DNA from: Mantamonas sphyraenae
Lineage: Eukaryota; CRuMs; Mantamonadidae
DNA: 64,000 bases
Reading direction: 5' to 3'
NCBI GenBank assembly: GCA_026936335.1
Contig: JAPMXV010000051.1
Location: forward strand, 496,001 to 560,000
Position numbers and translations under genes: made by a program. The notes beneath the pieces are model-generated. The model searched no databases. It was not told where the DNA came from and worked only from the letters and a program-made list of their open reading frames with translations. Positions within the stretch are counted from its first letter, which is position 1. Each line of letters starts with the position of its first letter. Positions 1 through 12,483 of this stretch are shown here, in pieces.

Positions 1-108
1 CTGCTTCAGAGAAGACGAATCGTCCACAATGTCTTCCCCTTCGGCCGCACCCTCGGGCACAGCGTGCTGCTCGGCGTCAAGCTCCGGTTCGGGTTCGGGT
101 TCGGACAT
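1..108 (-). CDS. 5' end of an unknown acidic protein, running off the left edge
   Basis: An ATG at 108 on the minus strand opens 36 codons with no stop before the window edge. The peptide starts MSEPEPEPELDAEQ and is strongly acidic with an EP repeat. The start is 136 bp from the divergent start of the next gene at 245, which fits a shared promoter like others in this window. No domain is visible and the product cannot be named. It could be a chance open frame, since only the N-terminus is present. Confidence 0.45.
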   Translation of the reverse strand, partial: MSEPEPEPELDAEQHAVPEGAAEGEDIVDDSSSLKQ

Positions 109-244
109 TCTGGTTGATGCGCCGGCGCTGTGCCGAGTGGCGATGCTGCTTCCCATGTGGAGCCAAGTGGAGGGTTAGACGGGTCGACATGTCCATGCAT
201 GCGCTCCTGAAGCCAAACACAGCGAGAGCGGGACAGAGTGGCCA
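109..244. promoter_or_regulatory. Short divergent intergenic region, presumed bidirectional promoter
   Basis: These 136 bp separate the minus-strand start at 108 from the plus-strand start at 245. I see no TATA box. Assignment as a promoter rests on the head-to-head gene arrangement only. Confidence 0.35.
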
Positions 245-3200
245 ATGGCTTCATCAAGCACAGACTTGAGGGAGCTGGATGTGGACGCGCTTGTGTCCCT
301 TGGGGCTGAATCGTCGACGTTGGTGGAATCGGGGATGGTGAGGCTGGATTCGTTGCAGCGGTCGTCGTCGGGACGGCGGAGGCGACGAAGGAAGCGCAGC
401 AGCCCCGCACCGCCACCCGAGGTCAAACTGAACAGCAGCGACGCAGTCAAAGCTGTAGTGGACACCCTGTCAGGCGATGGCATCGACAAGCTGATCGCCC
501 AGACTGCTGGTGCGCTGGAACGGGCGTCGGAGTTTACGGGCCAACACTACGTGAAACGGCGGAGCTCAAACAGGCCTACGTCGGCATCTGTGTCGGGCGG
601 CAACACCAGCAGAGGAGACACACATGAATTGAACTCTGTCGACGAAAACGCAGACACGAAATACGTGGATTTGTCACGGGAGAGGGCGCTAAAGTTGGGA
701 GACGACGTTGGAGACGTTGTGCTCACGGGAGAAGAAATGGCCTCGGTGATGGCCAGTGGACAAAAGGTGTCTCGGGAATACCAACGACGGATGGAAGAGC
801 GTCTGAATGAGATCAAGAAGCTGAGTGCACAGGCCATTCTGGTGCAATCGAGTGCCACGGGGCCGCTGACGGAAGACGGCGAGAGCTCCAGTTTTGCGGC
901 CGACGAAAGCGTGGAAGAGCTGATGCGAGCACAAGGAAAGGCACGGGCAGGGCAGTTGGCACGCCAGGGTGCATTGGAATCGTCTGGAAGCAGCACCAGC
1001 AGTGACGGGGATGGTGGCGACGAGCGAGGAGAGGACGAGCCTGAAGAGGTGCGGATTGCCAACGAACGACGACGACGAGGAGAGCGCGAGCAGCAAGGTG
1101 GGTCAAACGAATGTGTGTGTGCGTGTGTGTGGTGAGCTGACACGGAGTGGGGGACACAGAACGGCAACGGGAACAGCAGCGGTCGTTCGAGGCGCGACTG
1201 CAACAGGAGCGGCAGAAGAAGGTGCAATCGTACTTTTCGGAACAAATCGAAGCACGGAAACGGGAGCTGCAGGCACAGATCGAAGAACGGGAACAACGCA
1301 GGCGTGCGGCGCAACAGGAGCTGAGTGCAGACACGACACGGGACAGGCGGAGGTCACTGACGCATGTGGAGGAACTGGAGATAGCACAGCGTAGCGAAGA
1401 GCTGGGCGTGATTGCCAAACAATTCCAGGAGTACCAAAAGTACCGCAAGGGAGAAGGCGAAGGCGAACAGAACGAGGAAGCAGCATTGACACCCGAACAG
1501 CAAAGGGAACTGCGTCGTCTGCGCCGCGAAGGACGCCAAGCGAGCAGTATGGACGTGCTTCACATCCAGAGAGAGGCCGCGAGGCAGCGGGAGGATGGCG
1601 CACGGCTGCAGGAAGCCTTGCGCGTGGAGCAAACCAAGGATCGGGGCCTGGTGGCGTCTGCAGGCAATCCTCTGGACGTGGAAGACGTGATGAGCACACA
1701 GGGAGACAAGACACAGCATGGAAGCAAAGGAGGCAGCGCAGGCGGGCGAAAATTGTCCAAACGGGAGCAGTTTGCTCAGATGTTGGACTTTGATGTCGAT
1801 GCGTTTCTGGGCTTGGCCAAGGATCAGCTGGATGTGGTGGACGACATGGAGCGTGCTGAGATGGAAGGCATTGCAGCATGGCTGAATCAGTACGCAAAGA
1901 CAAGTGAGGGTGACGAGCAGGTTGGCGCAGCAGAGGGCGGAGGCGATGGAAAAGGCGGGCAAGAGGCTGCCAAGTCTGGCAAAGCAGCACCCAAAATTGG
2001 CGCCCATGTGAGGTCAAGTGTCTTGCGACGACTGCAGCGCATCCGGGAGGCGTCCGAGTCGCAATTGCTTCATCTGCGGCGGGAGGTGTCTGGTGTGGAC
2101 GGCCTGCTCAACGACTTTCGCAAGGAACAGCCACTGGGCACGACTGCTTCAGAAGCAGACATGGGGAAGGAGGAAAGCGAAAGTGAAGAGATCAAGTCGG
2201 CATTTGCGTCGTCACCTCGTCCCACGAGCGGTAAGGGCGACTCACGGCCGTTGAGCAGCGGTGGCAAGAAGAAACGGGTGCAAATTGTGGAGAGTGAGGA
2301 ACAGCGTCAACGACGTGAGAGCAACAGTTCGGCGGGACGGCAGCGAAGCGCTGGAGGAGGAGCCAGGCGGTCGCCAGGGCAGCAGGGGCAGGACGGACGA
2401 CGTGGCAGGGTATCGCCGGCCACTGGGGCAAACGAGGATTCAATCATTGCAGCAGCCGAACGCAGTGTGCAGAAAAGGACCACGGGGAAGATCTTGGGAG
2501 CAAACAGCGACGAGACGCTGGAGAACATGCGCAAATCGGGCATCACCGAGCTGACAAAGACAGAGCGCGGCCTGCTGAAGCGACAGTTGCGGATGGAGAT
2601 CAGGGAAGCTCTGCGTGAACAGGAAGCGCTGGAGACACAACAGGCACTGCTGGAGATGCGAAAGGAGGAGATCTTACGGCGGAAACTGAACAGTCGCGGG
2701 TCACAGGGCGTACACTTTATGGACGACGGGAAGGAGGTGGACGTGCTGGTGGTGCGGCAGGGCGGGGATCACCATCATGCGCGCAAACCCAGGCGGCATG
2801 GACGAGAGGAGGACAGTGGAGAGGGTGCGGGCAGCGAGGACACTGGCGAGCACAGACGACGAGGGAAGCATCGTCGGCACCGGCATGGTGACAAGGAGAC
2901 AAGCAAGAGGAAACACAGGCACAAACACAAACACAAGCACAAGCACAAGCATGGGCACAGGCATCATCGCCGCGAGGACAAGGTGGACAAGGAGAAACGC
3001 GTCAAATCCTCGCGTAGCAAGGATCTGGAGCGTACTGCATCGCAGGGAATGACATTGTCGGAGAGCCAAGAGGCAGACGGGGACACGGAGGACACGTGGG
3101 GAGGGCATGAGGAGGGCGTAGAGTCGCCTGTGTCGCATCTGGAATCGCCACGAGTGGCCATGAGTGGATACATCAACCCAAACTTTCGCATGGGGATGGT

Positions 3201-6003
3201 AGACGATTCACATGACGAGCACGAGGGCGAAGAGGACCTCGAAGATGATATGTCCAACTGGTCGATGAGCAGCGAAGAGCATGTGGATGACAATGGCGAA
3301 CAGGTGGGACTGCCAGACGTTGGTGGGGCCACCACCATGGAAGATGCAGGAGAAGACAGTGACGACAGCTTTGGAGGGATGGATGCAGGGCTGGTGGCTT
3401 CAATGCGGTCTCCAACGCCGCCGTCGGCGTCGGTGGAATCGACAGCAGAGTTGTCGGAAGGGTCGAAGGAAGAGCCGACCAAGCCACAGACGTCGCTGGA
3501 GATGGCCAAATCGATGCTTGAAGAGATGGAGATGGGCGAGGACGGGGAGAGAAAGATGATGGTACGCTCTTCGAGCCGGCTTGTGGAAGGAGGGCCAAAG
3601 TTGCACCGGCGCGGCACAGCGACGTCGGGACCCGAGGTGGAGGAGATCGAGGATGCTGTGCGGTTGGTGGTGCCCCAAATGCGGCTGTCAGGATCGAAGC
3701 GCACGATGACAAACAGCAGCAGTGCGTTGAGTGGACGTGGGCGGCGTGGTGATGCAGGCAAGGAGGAGAACGCACGGGTGGCCCAGTACACGGGCAAACG
3801 TGCTCTGGTGAACAAACAGCAAGCAACTGGAGGCACAGAAGAGAAAAGCAAAAAGACAGGAGCCGGAGAGCAGGTTGGAGGAGCAAAGGAGGCACGTGGA
3901 GCGAATTTGTCGGAGGAAGTGTTGCGGCGGTTGAACAGGTTGGATTCGGAAGGGGCCGAATCTGTGGGACGACTGGTGCCTGGAGGTGGGACGGAATTGA
4001 GCGACGCAGACTCGATGCGTGTGCACATGACCCCCTTGCAACGGGTACGCGAATCGGAAGGGTTGGCACCCATGGGAGGAGGGAGACTGCGCAGTGACTC
4101 TGTGTCATCGCGTGCGCCGAGAGGCAGCATCCTTACTCCGTTCCGAAGGGAGAGCGTGGCTGTGGGTGGAGCGGATGGGGCCGCACACCGAGGTGCGGCA
4201 GCGCTGGCGACGCTGAACAGCAAACAGCGGGAGTTCCGCCTGCAGCGTCGACTGAGCGAAGCACGACCTGCACATTGGCGAGAGCCCGAGAGCAGCCAGG
4301 CGAACGATGACGCAGGGAGTGACAGTGGAAACAGTGAGGACACGCTGTACGAGGAACTTGCACCAGAAGGATTGGAGAACGACGACGCAGGGTGGACGAG
4401 TGGTGATGTGACGACAGACACGAGCGATGGCGAGCCAGCCACGTCGTTGCACAAGGGACGACGAGCACGCAAAATCGATTTGCACGGACGGTACAGCAAG
4501 GCGGTGCGAGGAGTGAGCAAGCTGAAGCGCAAGCGACAGGTATCTGGCTCCGTGATGTTTCCAGAGTTGGTGCCTGTGGTTGCCTTGCGTGGATTGCTTG
4601 GTGCACGTGTGGCAGCGCAGCGACGGCGGGCCGCGCGTGGGGAGTCGTTGGAGGAGGACGACCCGGGGTACTACAATGCGTCCGGGACCAAGATACGTCC
4701 ACCGGTGTTTCGCAAGACAGTGATGACAAAGAGTCCGTTCAAGCAACAGGGACCTGTGCGCCGTGTGACGCGAGAACAGTCGGATCAGGCCATCGAAGAG
4801 TGGCTGCACGAGGGCAAGCGGGAAGCGGCAGCACAAGCCAGGCAGGAGGCACTGAAGAAACATGTACTGAGCAAGATGGGCGAGCTGGGTGCTGAACGGA
4901 AGGGTGTCAGCACGGCCCAATTGGGTCTTCGTGCAAACGTGTCGCCGCCTCCGCTTCGAGGAGGCGTGGCAGAAGCGAAAGGGCACATGAGAGAGGAAAC
5001 GTGGGGAGTCCATTCGGGGGTACAGCGCGCTTTGGATGCAGTGGAGGTGCAGTCGCACACAGTGCAGCTGGAGGAGCGTGGATCCCCAAGTGGCAAGACA
5101 GGCAAGAGGACACGGGTGGTGGTTGACACAAAGAGTGTGCATGTGGTGGAGGACAGTCACTTTGTGCCACGCACACAGGCTGGGCTGAGCGACAAGGATG
5201 GCTTGCATGTGAAACGCGTGCATCCAACCAAGGTGGTGCGAGACCGCAGTGGCACGCGCACGTTTGTGCCGGACATGGAGTTGCCACCAAACAGGCATCT
5301 TGTGTTTTGCCACGGCGAAGGAGTCCATCGCAAACACATGCAGGGGCTGGTGGGACGCAGACTGCGCATGCAGGGCTGGGGACTGTTGTTTAACTGGCGA
5401 TTCGCGTGGACGTCAGACGAGGGCATTCTGGACGCGTTTCCGGACTTACGCGAGGCTGTCGGATCGAGTGTGGAGGGTGCGGTGTACCTGTTGTCAACGT
5501 CGGAGGTGCAGGCGCTGGATCATTTCCACGCGCAGTCGCAGCGGTATCGACAAGAGGAAGTCATTTGGATGACGGACCACAAGAAACAAGGGATGAGCGA
5601 ACACACGGTGCGGGCGTGGGTGTATGTGTCTGACGATCGACTGTGGACGGAGCGCGGCCTGCCCGCCAACAAAGAGATGGTGCGACATCTGCTGGCGGCG
5701 AGCGACCTGCTCTCCCCTGCCTACTTGCACACGGTTGGCCTTCTGGGCAACGTGGATCCTCTGTTGTTACCTGGCGCACCTGCGCCGTTGCAGATCATCA
5801 CGGTTGACGGCGACGTGGAAGAGGTGCCGTTTGGTGGACCCGAGCTCGCTGGCCAAAAACGCAATGTGATGACACAGGGATCGCTGTACACAGACAGGCC
5901 GATGACAACGTCAACAACGAGCAGTGGAAGCAGTGGGAGCAGTGGGAGCAGTGGGAGCAGCACGGAATCGTCGGAATGGGATGATTCCGAACGGGAATGG
6001 TGA
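245..6003 (+). CDS. Very large charged protein with a C-terminal gamma-glutamylcyclotransferase-like fold
   Basis: Two exons, 245..1097 and 1160..6003, are joined by a 62-bp intron with a GAGCTGACAC branch-like site and encode about 1,898 aa. The first 1,600 residues are low-complexity and charged, with long EQRR/QER coiled-coil-like helices (about 300-560), a His/Lys tract of repeated HKHK near residues 850-890, acidic stretches and an RS-like segment. From about 1655 to 1830 the chain looks like a GGCT/AIG2 domain: an FCHGEG opening in place of the family's YGSN, then LRMQGWGLLF, VEGAVYLLS, ALDHFHA and a tyrosine-containing C-terminal helix. The catalytic Glu of active GGCT enzymes (in an LDxxEG context) appears replaced by His in ALDHFHA, so a binding or scaffold role is more likely than catalysis. 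The tail is a GSSGSS repeat. I do not recognise the full-length family. Confidence 0.75.
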
Positions 6004-6078
6004 ATGACAGCAAGGCCTTCGGGTCAAAGATGGAAATTGGAAAATACAATCATATGTACATTGATTCGTGCAGTATCC

Positions 6079-7215
6079 TCATTGCGAGATGAAAACGTGC
6101 AGCTGCGAATCAACCTCTTGCACAGCACGCTCCTGGACCATGACAGAGAGGAAGCCACCTGCCTTGGCCTGCTCCCAGTCAATCTCGCGCTCTTGCGCCC
6201 GCTGACGCACCTGTGCGCGGTGCAGCGCCTCGCGCATCTTGTTCTTGCTCCGGTTGCTGGACGACGCAGTTGGCGTGCGCATTCCAGGCGTGCTCAGGGG
6301 GGTCAGCATGGGTGTCATGCGCGGTGTCATGGATGGAGTCATGAGCGGGGTAATCATGGAGCGCTGGCCGCCACCCTTGGCCTGGAAAGGAGTCACCAGC
6401 GCCATGGCCGCCTTCTCTTTGGCCCGTTTCGCACTCTGCACCATGCTTTCCAGGTTCTTTTCGTGCTCCCGCTCCATCAGCTTCTCCAGTCGCCGTTGGT
6501 GTTTCTCCAGCTCCTCCGAGTCCATTTCGCCGCGGGCAAGCTTGTCCAGCAGCTCCTGTTGCAACTCGGCCTCCTTGGCTTTCTGTGCCCGCTCTCGTTT
6601 CCGGTACGCCTCCAGCCGTTCCAGCTCCATCTCTCGCTCCACCTCCAACTCCTGCAGCAATTCACGCTCTTCTTCGGCCATACGTGATTCGTTTGCCGAG
6701 ATGGACACTCTGTTTTGAGCACGGTACGTTTCTATCTGTGCCCGTGTCTCTTCCGGATCAATGTTGTACAGCTGCTTCTCGATCAAGTCCTCCATGGTCT
6801 CCAGATAGTCGTTGTACTCACGCAGTGTATCAAAGTCCTCCTGTCGTCGATTGAAAATCTTGACCATGTTTGCTCGAATCAGCGTGTCCCGTTGTACCAG
6901 CGCGTCTTCCATGCGCGCCTCCGTCAGCGTCGACCTGCGCACACGCTGGCCACACTTTGGACACTGCTCCTCGTTCTTGCTCATGAACATGGCGCGTACA
7001 CAGTCGTCGCAGCTGTGTGTTTGTGTGTGTGTGTGCGTCAGTTGGGAGTTGCTGTGTGCGTTGTGTGGCTGCGCCACTTGTCTGGTGCTCGAGACTCACA
7101 AGATGTGGGTGCATTGTGCAATGTGCATGCGGTAGTTGGGCCGTGTTTTAATGTTCAGTGCTTGGTTTAGCCCACACCGATCACAGATGACCGGTTCCAG
7201 CTCTTCGTCGTCCAT
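6079..7215 (-). CDS. MNAT1: CDK-activating kinase assembly factor MAT1 (TFIIH/CAK subunit)
   Basis: Exons 7215..7100 and 7012..6079 join in frame to give 349 aa. The N-terminus is a C3HC4-type RING split by the intron: CDRCG, then THIFCDDC, then CPKCG. It is followed by the MAT1 signature RRQEDFDTLREYNDYLE and a long coiled coil (about 110-235). MAT1 stabilises the CDK7-cyclin H kinase of TFIIH, which phosphorylates the Pol II CTD and activates CDKs. Near the C-terminus there is an unusual run of eight TP dipeptides within about 50 residues (see findings). The start codon lies only 54 bp downstream of the CTR9 stop on the same strand. A second TFIIH subunit (p34) lies 6 kb away. Confidence 0.93.
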
Positions 7216-7269
7216 CTTCTTCAGCGATGTTTGTTGAGTTGGCTCCGCCGCCTCCTCCCCCCCCTTTCT

Positions 7270-10200
7270 TCACTCTTCATCGTCCTCCAGCACTGTCTTG
7301 CGCTTCTTCTTCTGGTTCACAACCACCTCTTGCTGTGAATCCTGCACCATTTGGTCGTCGTCTTCGTCGTCGCTGTCGCCAAAGAGCTCCGCCGTCAACG
7401 CCTCCTTGTCTGCCAGATCCTGCTCCTCCTGTGCACTGCGCTTCTTACCGCTGAGCTTGCCGTTGCTGCCTGCCTTTGCCTCGTCCTCGTCCTCGTGGTC
7501 GTCTGGCAGCGGAGCGTTCGCGCCTGCGTCTGCGTCTGCGTACTCGTCGTCCCGTCCTCCATCGCCCTTTCCCTTGCGAGCCGCTGCCGCCTTGGCCTGC
7601 ACCCACTTGTCCTGCATCTCCACCAGCTGGTTCTTCAAATCCAGAGCCCTGAGCTCCTCCTCTCGCTCGCGCTCCTGCGCCTCTTTCATCTCGGCCTCTC
7701 TTGCCCGTTCGCGCTCCTCTTTCAGCTTTTGAACACGCTGCAGCGTCAGTTCCTTCTCCAGTTTGGCTCGCATGGCGGCTTGCTCCACCTCTTCAAGCCG
7801 TGTGACTGTTTCGCCGACCTTGGAGCCGCAATCGTCCGCGTGTCGCTCCGCACTCTCCTTGAGGTCCTTGAGCTCCGTGGAATGCTTGCTGCCGCCCGGT
7901 GCGTTGTCCACACCCACGCTCACGCATGCAAACATGGCCTTGGCCTGCTTCAACCCCTTTTCTGCCGTGCGGATGGCCTCCGGTGTGGCCTGTTTGTCGG
8001 CCAACGAGGTGCAGGCAATCTCCTCCAGCACGAGCGCCACGTTGAAGCGGATCTCCAGGTTGGCTGGCTTGAGGTGGAGTGCCTTGTACAGAAAGTGGAG
8101 CGAGCGGTCGAGGTTGCCCAGCTCGTAGTAGGCCTTTGCGATGAACACCAACACGGTGGCGTTGGTGTGGTTAAAGAAACGCCGTGAGCAGTTTTCGTAG
8201 ATGGTGATGGCATTCTCGTAGTTGCCCTGGGCCAGATCCACGTGGGCCATGTTGATCCACAGATGTGGTTCCGCCTGGGTGGACTCGCGCACCTTGCTGA
8301 AGATGTCCTTGGCCTCTTGCAAGTAGCCCTTTTCGGCCATCACGACGCCGATGCCGTTTGCGGCGTACACGTTGTGCGGATTGTACTTGAGCACACGCAC
8401 GTACTGCTCCAGTGCACGCTCCATGTTCTTTTCGTAGTCCTTGGGCTTGTCCGTGTTGGCACGCGCAAAGTCGTAGTACATGTTGCCCATGGCCAGGAAA
8501 CCGTACTGGTCCTTCTTGTCCACGTCGCTGTGGATGGACGTGAAGCGCTCCTGGCTTCCCTTCCAATCGCCCTGGTCCAGACACATGTTACCCAGCAAGG
8601 TCCACGAGTCTGCGTTCTGCAGCCCACGCTCCAGCGGCTTGCGGAACCACTCCTCTGCGCTTGTCTCGTCTCCACGGTCACGTGCAATGCTGCCCAGGCG
8701 CAGATAGCAGTCGATGTACGCTGGCTCCTCCTCCAGAATGGCCTGATACTGTGCCTCCGCCTGGCCAAACTCGTGCAGCAGCTCGTGCAGGCGGCCCAGG
8801 TTGTACTTGATGCTCAGCACGGTTGTCTTGCGCTTGTCTGCGGCCTCTTTTTCGTCACCGTCTGTCTCATCATCACCCTCCTGCTGCTCCTTCAGACTCT
8901 GGCTGAGTGCCTCCAGCAGCATCGAGCGTGCCTGCTCGAGGTCGCCCTGGTTCTGGAATAGGATGGCCAGGTTGTTGAGCAGCTGGGAGGGCAGTGCCAA
9001 GCCGTTGCGGCGCATGATCTTGGCCGCTCGTTTGTAGGCGCGGAAAGACTCGTCGGGCTGGGAGGACTCGAGCAGTTCGCCCAAAAGGATCCACGACTCG
9101 TGCTCGTCTGGCTTGTTGTCAACGACTCGGCGTGCGTAGAGGATGGCCACATCCTGTTTGGTTGGGTCGCTGCTGTACAGTGTGGCCAGGGCCTTGAGGG
9201 TTGTGCTGTTGTCTGCAAAGCCGGTGAGGACGGACTCGAGCAGATCGCGCGCACGGCTGCGGTTGTCTTTGTACAGGTGCATCTGGGCATTGCCAAAGCG
9301 GGCCAGTGGGAACTGAGGCCACTTGCTGGCTGCCTGTTCGTAGTATGTGGAGGCCTCGTCAAACTCGTGGAGGACGTGGTGGGCACGGCCGAGTTGGAAG
9401 AGGGCTTCCGCTTCAATTTTGGCCATGTTGGTTGCGTTGAGAGCATTGACCGCCAGTGCCTCCACGCGCTTCATGTCCTTTTTGTAGAAGAAGTGGTCTG
9501 CCAGACGCAGGAGGACGAGCGGGTTGTTGGGCTGCAATTTGTAGGCGCGCTTGAGCTTGCCCATGGCCGAGCGGACAGCCTGGGGATCGTCCTTGGCGTC
9601 GTTGAGCTCCATGATGGCCAGGGCAACCAAAGAGTCGACGTTGGACGGGTCAAGCTGCTGGACACGTTCGAAGCAGGCGCGGGCCATGGCAGGGTGGCCA
9701 AGGCGGGCGTAGCACAGCCCCAGGCCGTAGCGGACTTCGGGCGGTGCATGCGACTTTGTTTCCAGCACAGTGCGGTAGAGCTTGTAGGCAGTGATGTAGT
9801 CTTCCTTGTAAAAGGCAACGGCGGCCTTTCCGAGCAGGGCTGGAGTGTTGCCCTGCTTCGAGTGCAAGGCGGTGTCAAAGTTGTGCAGCGCCTTGTCCCA
9901 GTCGTCGTCCAACAGTGTGGCCAAACCCTTGTTGACCCAGTTAAAGTGTGGGTTGTAGTCAATGCGATCAGCGTCGCGCAGGTTTTGAAGGGCCTGGCTG
10001 CGATACTGCTGGCGTTCGGCGTCGTCTTTGCTCTCAAAGGCCTTTTGCAGCGCATACGACGCCAGCGAGTTGTACAGGAGCACGGACGTGTACGTGTCTG
10101 ACTGGTTGCCCTGCTGGGCATCTGCAGAGACAGCAACGTGTGCACAGGCATGCGTGGGGCGGGGTGTGCACATCTGTGTGAGCGTGGGGAAGCCATCCCA

Positions 10201-10654
10201 CGGCGCGAACAGGAGGGAAATCGCGCGCTCAGGGCAGAGCCCGTCCGGCGACAGCAGCCCGGGACGGTGAAAGGGCATGGAAAAGGTGGAAACGCACCCA
10301 TTTGGCAAGCCTCATTCATGATCTTGACATAGGCGTCGTGGTCGCCGCGCTTGAGGTACTGGAGCTGTGGCACGAGAGCATGATGGAGTCAGCGGGAGCA
10401 CAGACGGGTCGGAGAGGCCAGGGAGGCGCTCTGGGCCAATGGGGCTCACTTACAGCAAAACGCAACCAGACATCCGGGGTGGCAGCCTCGGAAACAAGGA
10501 GCTCGACAATCTCTGCACAGTCCTGAGGGATGTCGTTGACATGCACCTCGAGGATTTCTCCGTTCTTCATGGGCACGAGGATGGCCTGCATGTCTGTGTC
10601 TGAAGAGAGTGCGTTGGACGCAGAGGAAGACGAGGAGATGGGTTCGACGTCCAT
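7270..10654 (-). CDS. CTR9: RNA polymerase II-associated PAF1 complex subunit CTR9 (TPR protein)
   Basis: Exons 10654..10454, 10364..10298 and 10121..7270 give 1,039 aa. The N-terminus carries the conserved acidic/hydrophobic opening (IPQDCAEIVELL). The body is an array of TPRs with the family motifs TPALLGKAAVAFYKEDY, VRYGLGLCYARLGHPAMA and NPLVLLRLADHFFYKKD. The C-terminus is a charged helix (about 800-900) followed by a Lys/Asp/Glu-rich tail, as in fungal and animal CTR9. The protein scaffolds PAF1C during transcription elongation and H2B ubiquitination. Exon 2 ends at a GTGCGT donor. The start codon is 11 bp downstream of the MAK11 stop and the stop is 54 bp upstream of MAT1, all on one strand. 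Confidence 0.95.
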
Positions 10655-10665
10655 GCTGTGCGCGT

Positions 10666-12289
10666 TTATGTGGTTTTGCGGCGTTTTCTGCTGGGTCGCT
10701 TGGCGCTGCTGCGTCCTTCTCCATCCTCCAATGGCTGGTCATCGCCGTCGTCATCGTCACCTTGAGGATCGGCAGCACTTGCAGCGAGACCATTGGCAGC
10801 AGCATCGCGTGCGGCGAGGGCGTCGTCGCGCATGCGCTTGAGTAGGTTGAGACGTTTGGCGTCGCGAAGAGTGAGGCGCACGCTGGCATCCATGCAGGTG
10901 AGGCGTGCGGAAGTGTCAAACTCGGCGAGAAGAAGCGGGTCGTAGCTAGACTCGGAATCGGGAAGCATCTCCCAGACACGAATGGTGCCATCGGTGGAGG
11001 AGGAGACAATCCAGGGGAGGATTGGGTTGATGTCGTTGACAGAAGAGGAGGAGGAGGAGGAGGAGGAGGAGGATGAGGATGAAGCAAAGTCTTCAGGGGT
11101 CAGCAGATGGTCAAAGTGGACGGCAGAGAGGTTGCGCACTCGAGACTCGTGGGCCTGGACTTCGATAACACACTCCGAGGTGTCTGTGCGAAAGACACGC
11201 AGGAACTTGTCCTCGCTGCCGGTGGCAATGAAGGTTTGGTTGAGGAAGCAAATGGAGAGGACACGGCTGCGACTGGGTTGGAGCTCGACGAGGAGCTGGT
11301 TGTTGAGGCTGTCGTGAAGCGCTACGGAGTTTCTGTACAGCACGGCAAACATGGAGTAGTCGGGCGAGTACTGGATGTCCATGGGTTCGTCGGGAAGAGT
11401 GGTCTTGTACGAGCAGCGGCCCTTCATGAGGTCCCACAGGCGCAGACGCTTGTCCTGGGACACCGTAAGTGCGATTCGGCCGCTTTGGTGGACAGCCAAG
11501 CCGTTGATGGCCGATCTATGGGCAGACACAGGTAGCACAGGGAAGCCCAGAGGGGTGGGTGGATGTATGGGTGAGCAGACGCACAAAGGGGACATTGCCA
11601 CACGCGTGGTCAACTCACTTGGAACGGAGCTCGCCGATGCATTCCCAGTCGGCACAGCGCCAGACGCAGAGGAGGCCATCGGCTGATGCTGACAGCAGAT
11701 GGGAATTGTTGTGAAATTGAAGGCAGGTGATGGAGGCTGTGTGGTGCAGACCCAGTGTGAGCGAATGCAAGAGCTTGGGCGCCTGGCGGAAAGCGGGCCC
11801 AGCTTACATTCGTGCTGTACGAGCTGGCCAACCTCCTGATTCGTCTTGAGGTTATAAACTCTGTGGAGAGAAAGGGCATGGGAGGTCAAACAACAAGCGC
11901 GGAAGCAAAGAGCGGGATGTGAACGAGTCAGCATGTGTGGGGCAGTGTGGGCTTGTGTGTGCGTGGAGAACGGACCGGATCACTTCGTCCGTGGCGCCTG
12001 TTGCCATCATGGAGCCCTTGATGGCAATGGCCTTGACACAGCCGTCGTGTGCCTGGTAGGCAAACTGCGGGCTGAAGGTACGGGGCGTCAAGTCGTCCAT
12101 CTCGCCCGTAGTGTACTTGCGGCGTCGGCACTGGAAGCCGACAATTGACTTGTTGTACGTTCCCGCCACCACGCGGAAGACGACGGACGCCAGGGCATAC
12201 GAACCCGATTCTGTGGGCGTGTTGTCGTCCTTGGAAGGGGTCGTGGACGACGATGAGCTCTTCTTGGCCTTTGTCTTGCCCTTGGCCAT
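10666..12289 (-). CDS. PAK1IP1: WD40 protein, MAK11/PAK1IP1 family (60S ribosome biogenesis)
   Basis: Four exons, 12289..11976, 11860..11808, 11736..11619 and 11515..10666, encode about 444 aa. WD motifs are rebuilt across the junctions, for example SASADGLLCVWRCADWECI and ALTVSQDKRLRLWDLM, and the family motif TSARLTCMD follows. An Asp/Lys/Arg-rich nucleolar-type tail closes the protein. A poly-Ser insertion lies before the last blade. MAK11/PAK1IP1 acts in late 60S assembly. Exon 1 ends at a non-consensus GTCCGT donor, supported by the joined sequence DEVIRVYNLKTNQE. The basic MAKGKTKAKK start was chosen over an upstream in-frame ATG because it looks like a normal N-terminus. Confidence 0.9.
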
Positions 12290-12483
12290 TGGTTGCAGAG
12301 GTTTTCCGGTGGTGGAGAGGGAGCAAGATGGGAGGATGGGTGGATGGGTGGATGGACGTGTCCTGGAGTGATGGAGTGGTGGAGATTCTGTACGCAACGA
12401 CGTTGATGGTGTGCATGATGGTCGGGACGAGACGCTGATTCACACACACAATCTCCCGCGCAGCCGCATTGCAACCAATCCCG
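12290..12483. promoter_or_regulatory. Divergent promoter region between MAK11 and the TLC-like gene
   Basis: These 194 bp lie between two head-to-head start codons. A run of GGATGGGTGGATGG repeats is present near 12340. No core promoter motif is certain. Confidence 0.35.

Noticed and set aside
2964-4532. 522-residue minus-strand ORF antisense to the large charged protein
   Set aside because: Ser/Pro/Arg-rich composition typical of an antisense shadow of GC-rich coding DNA; the plus strand is a continuous 1,600-codon frame.
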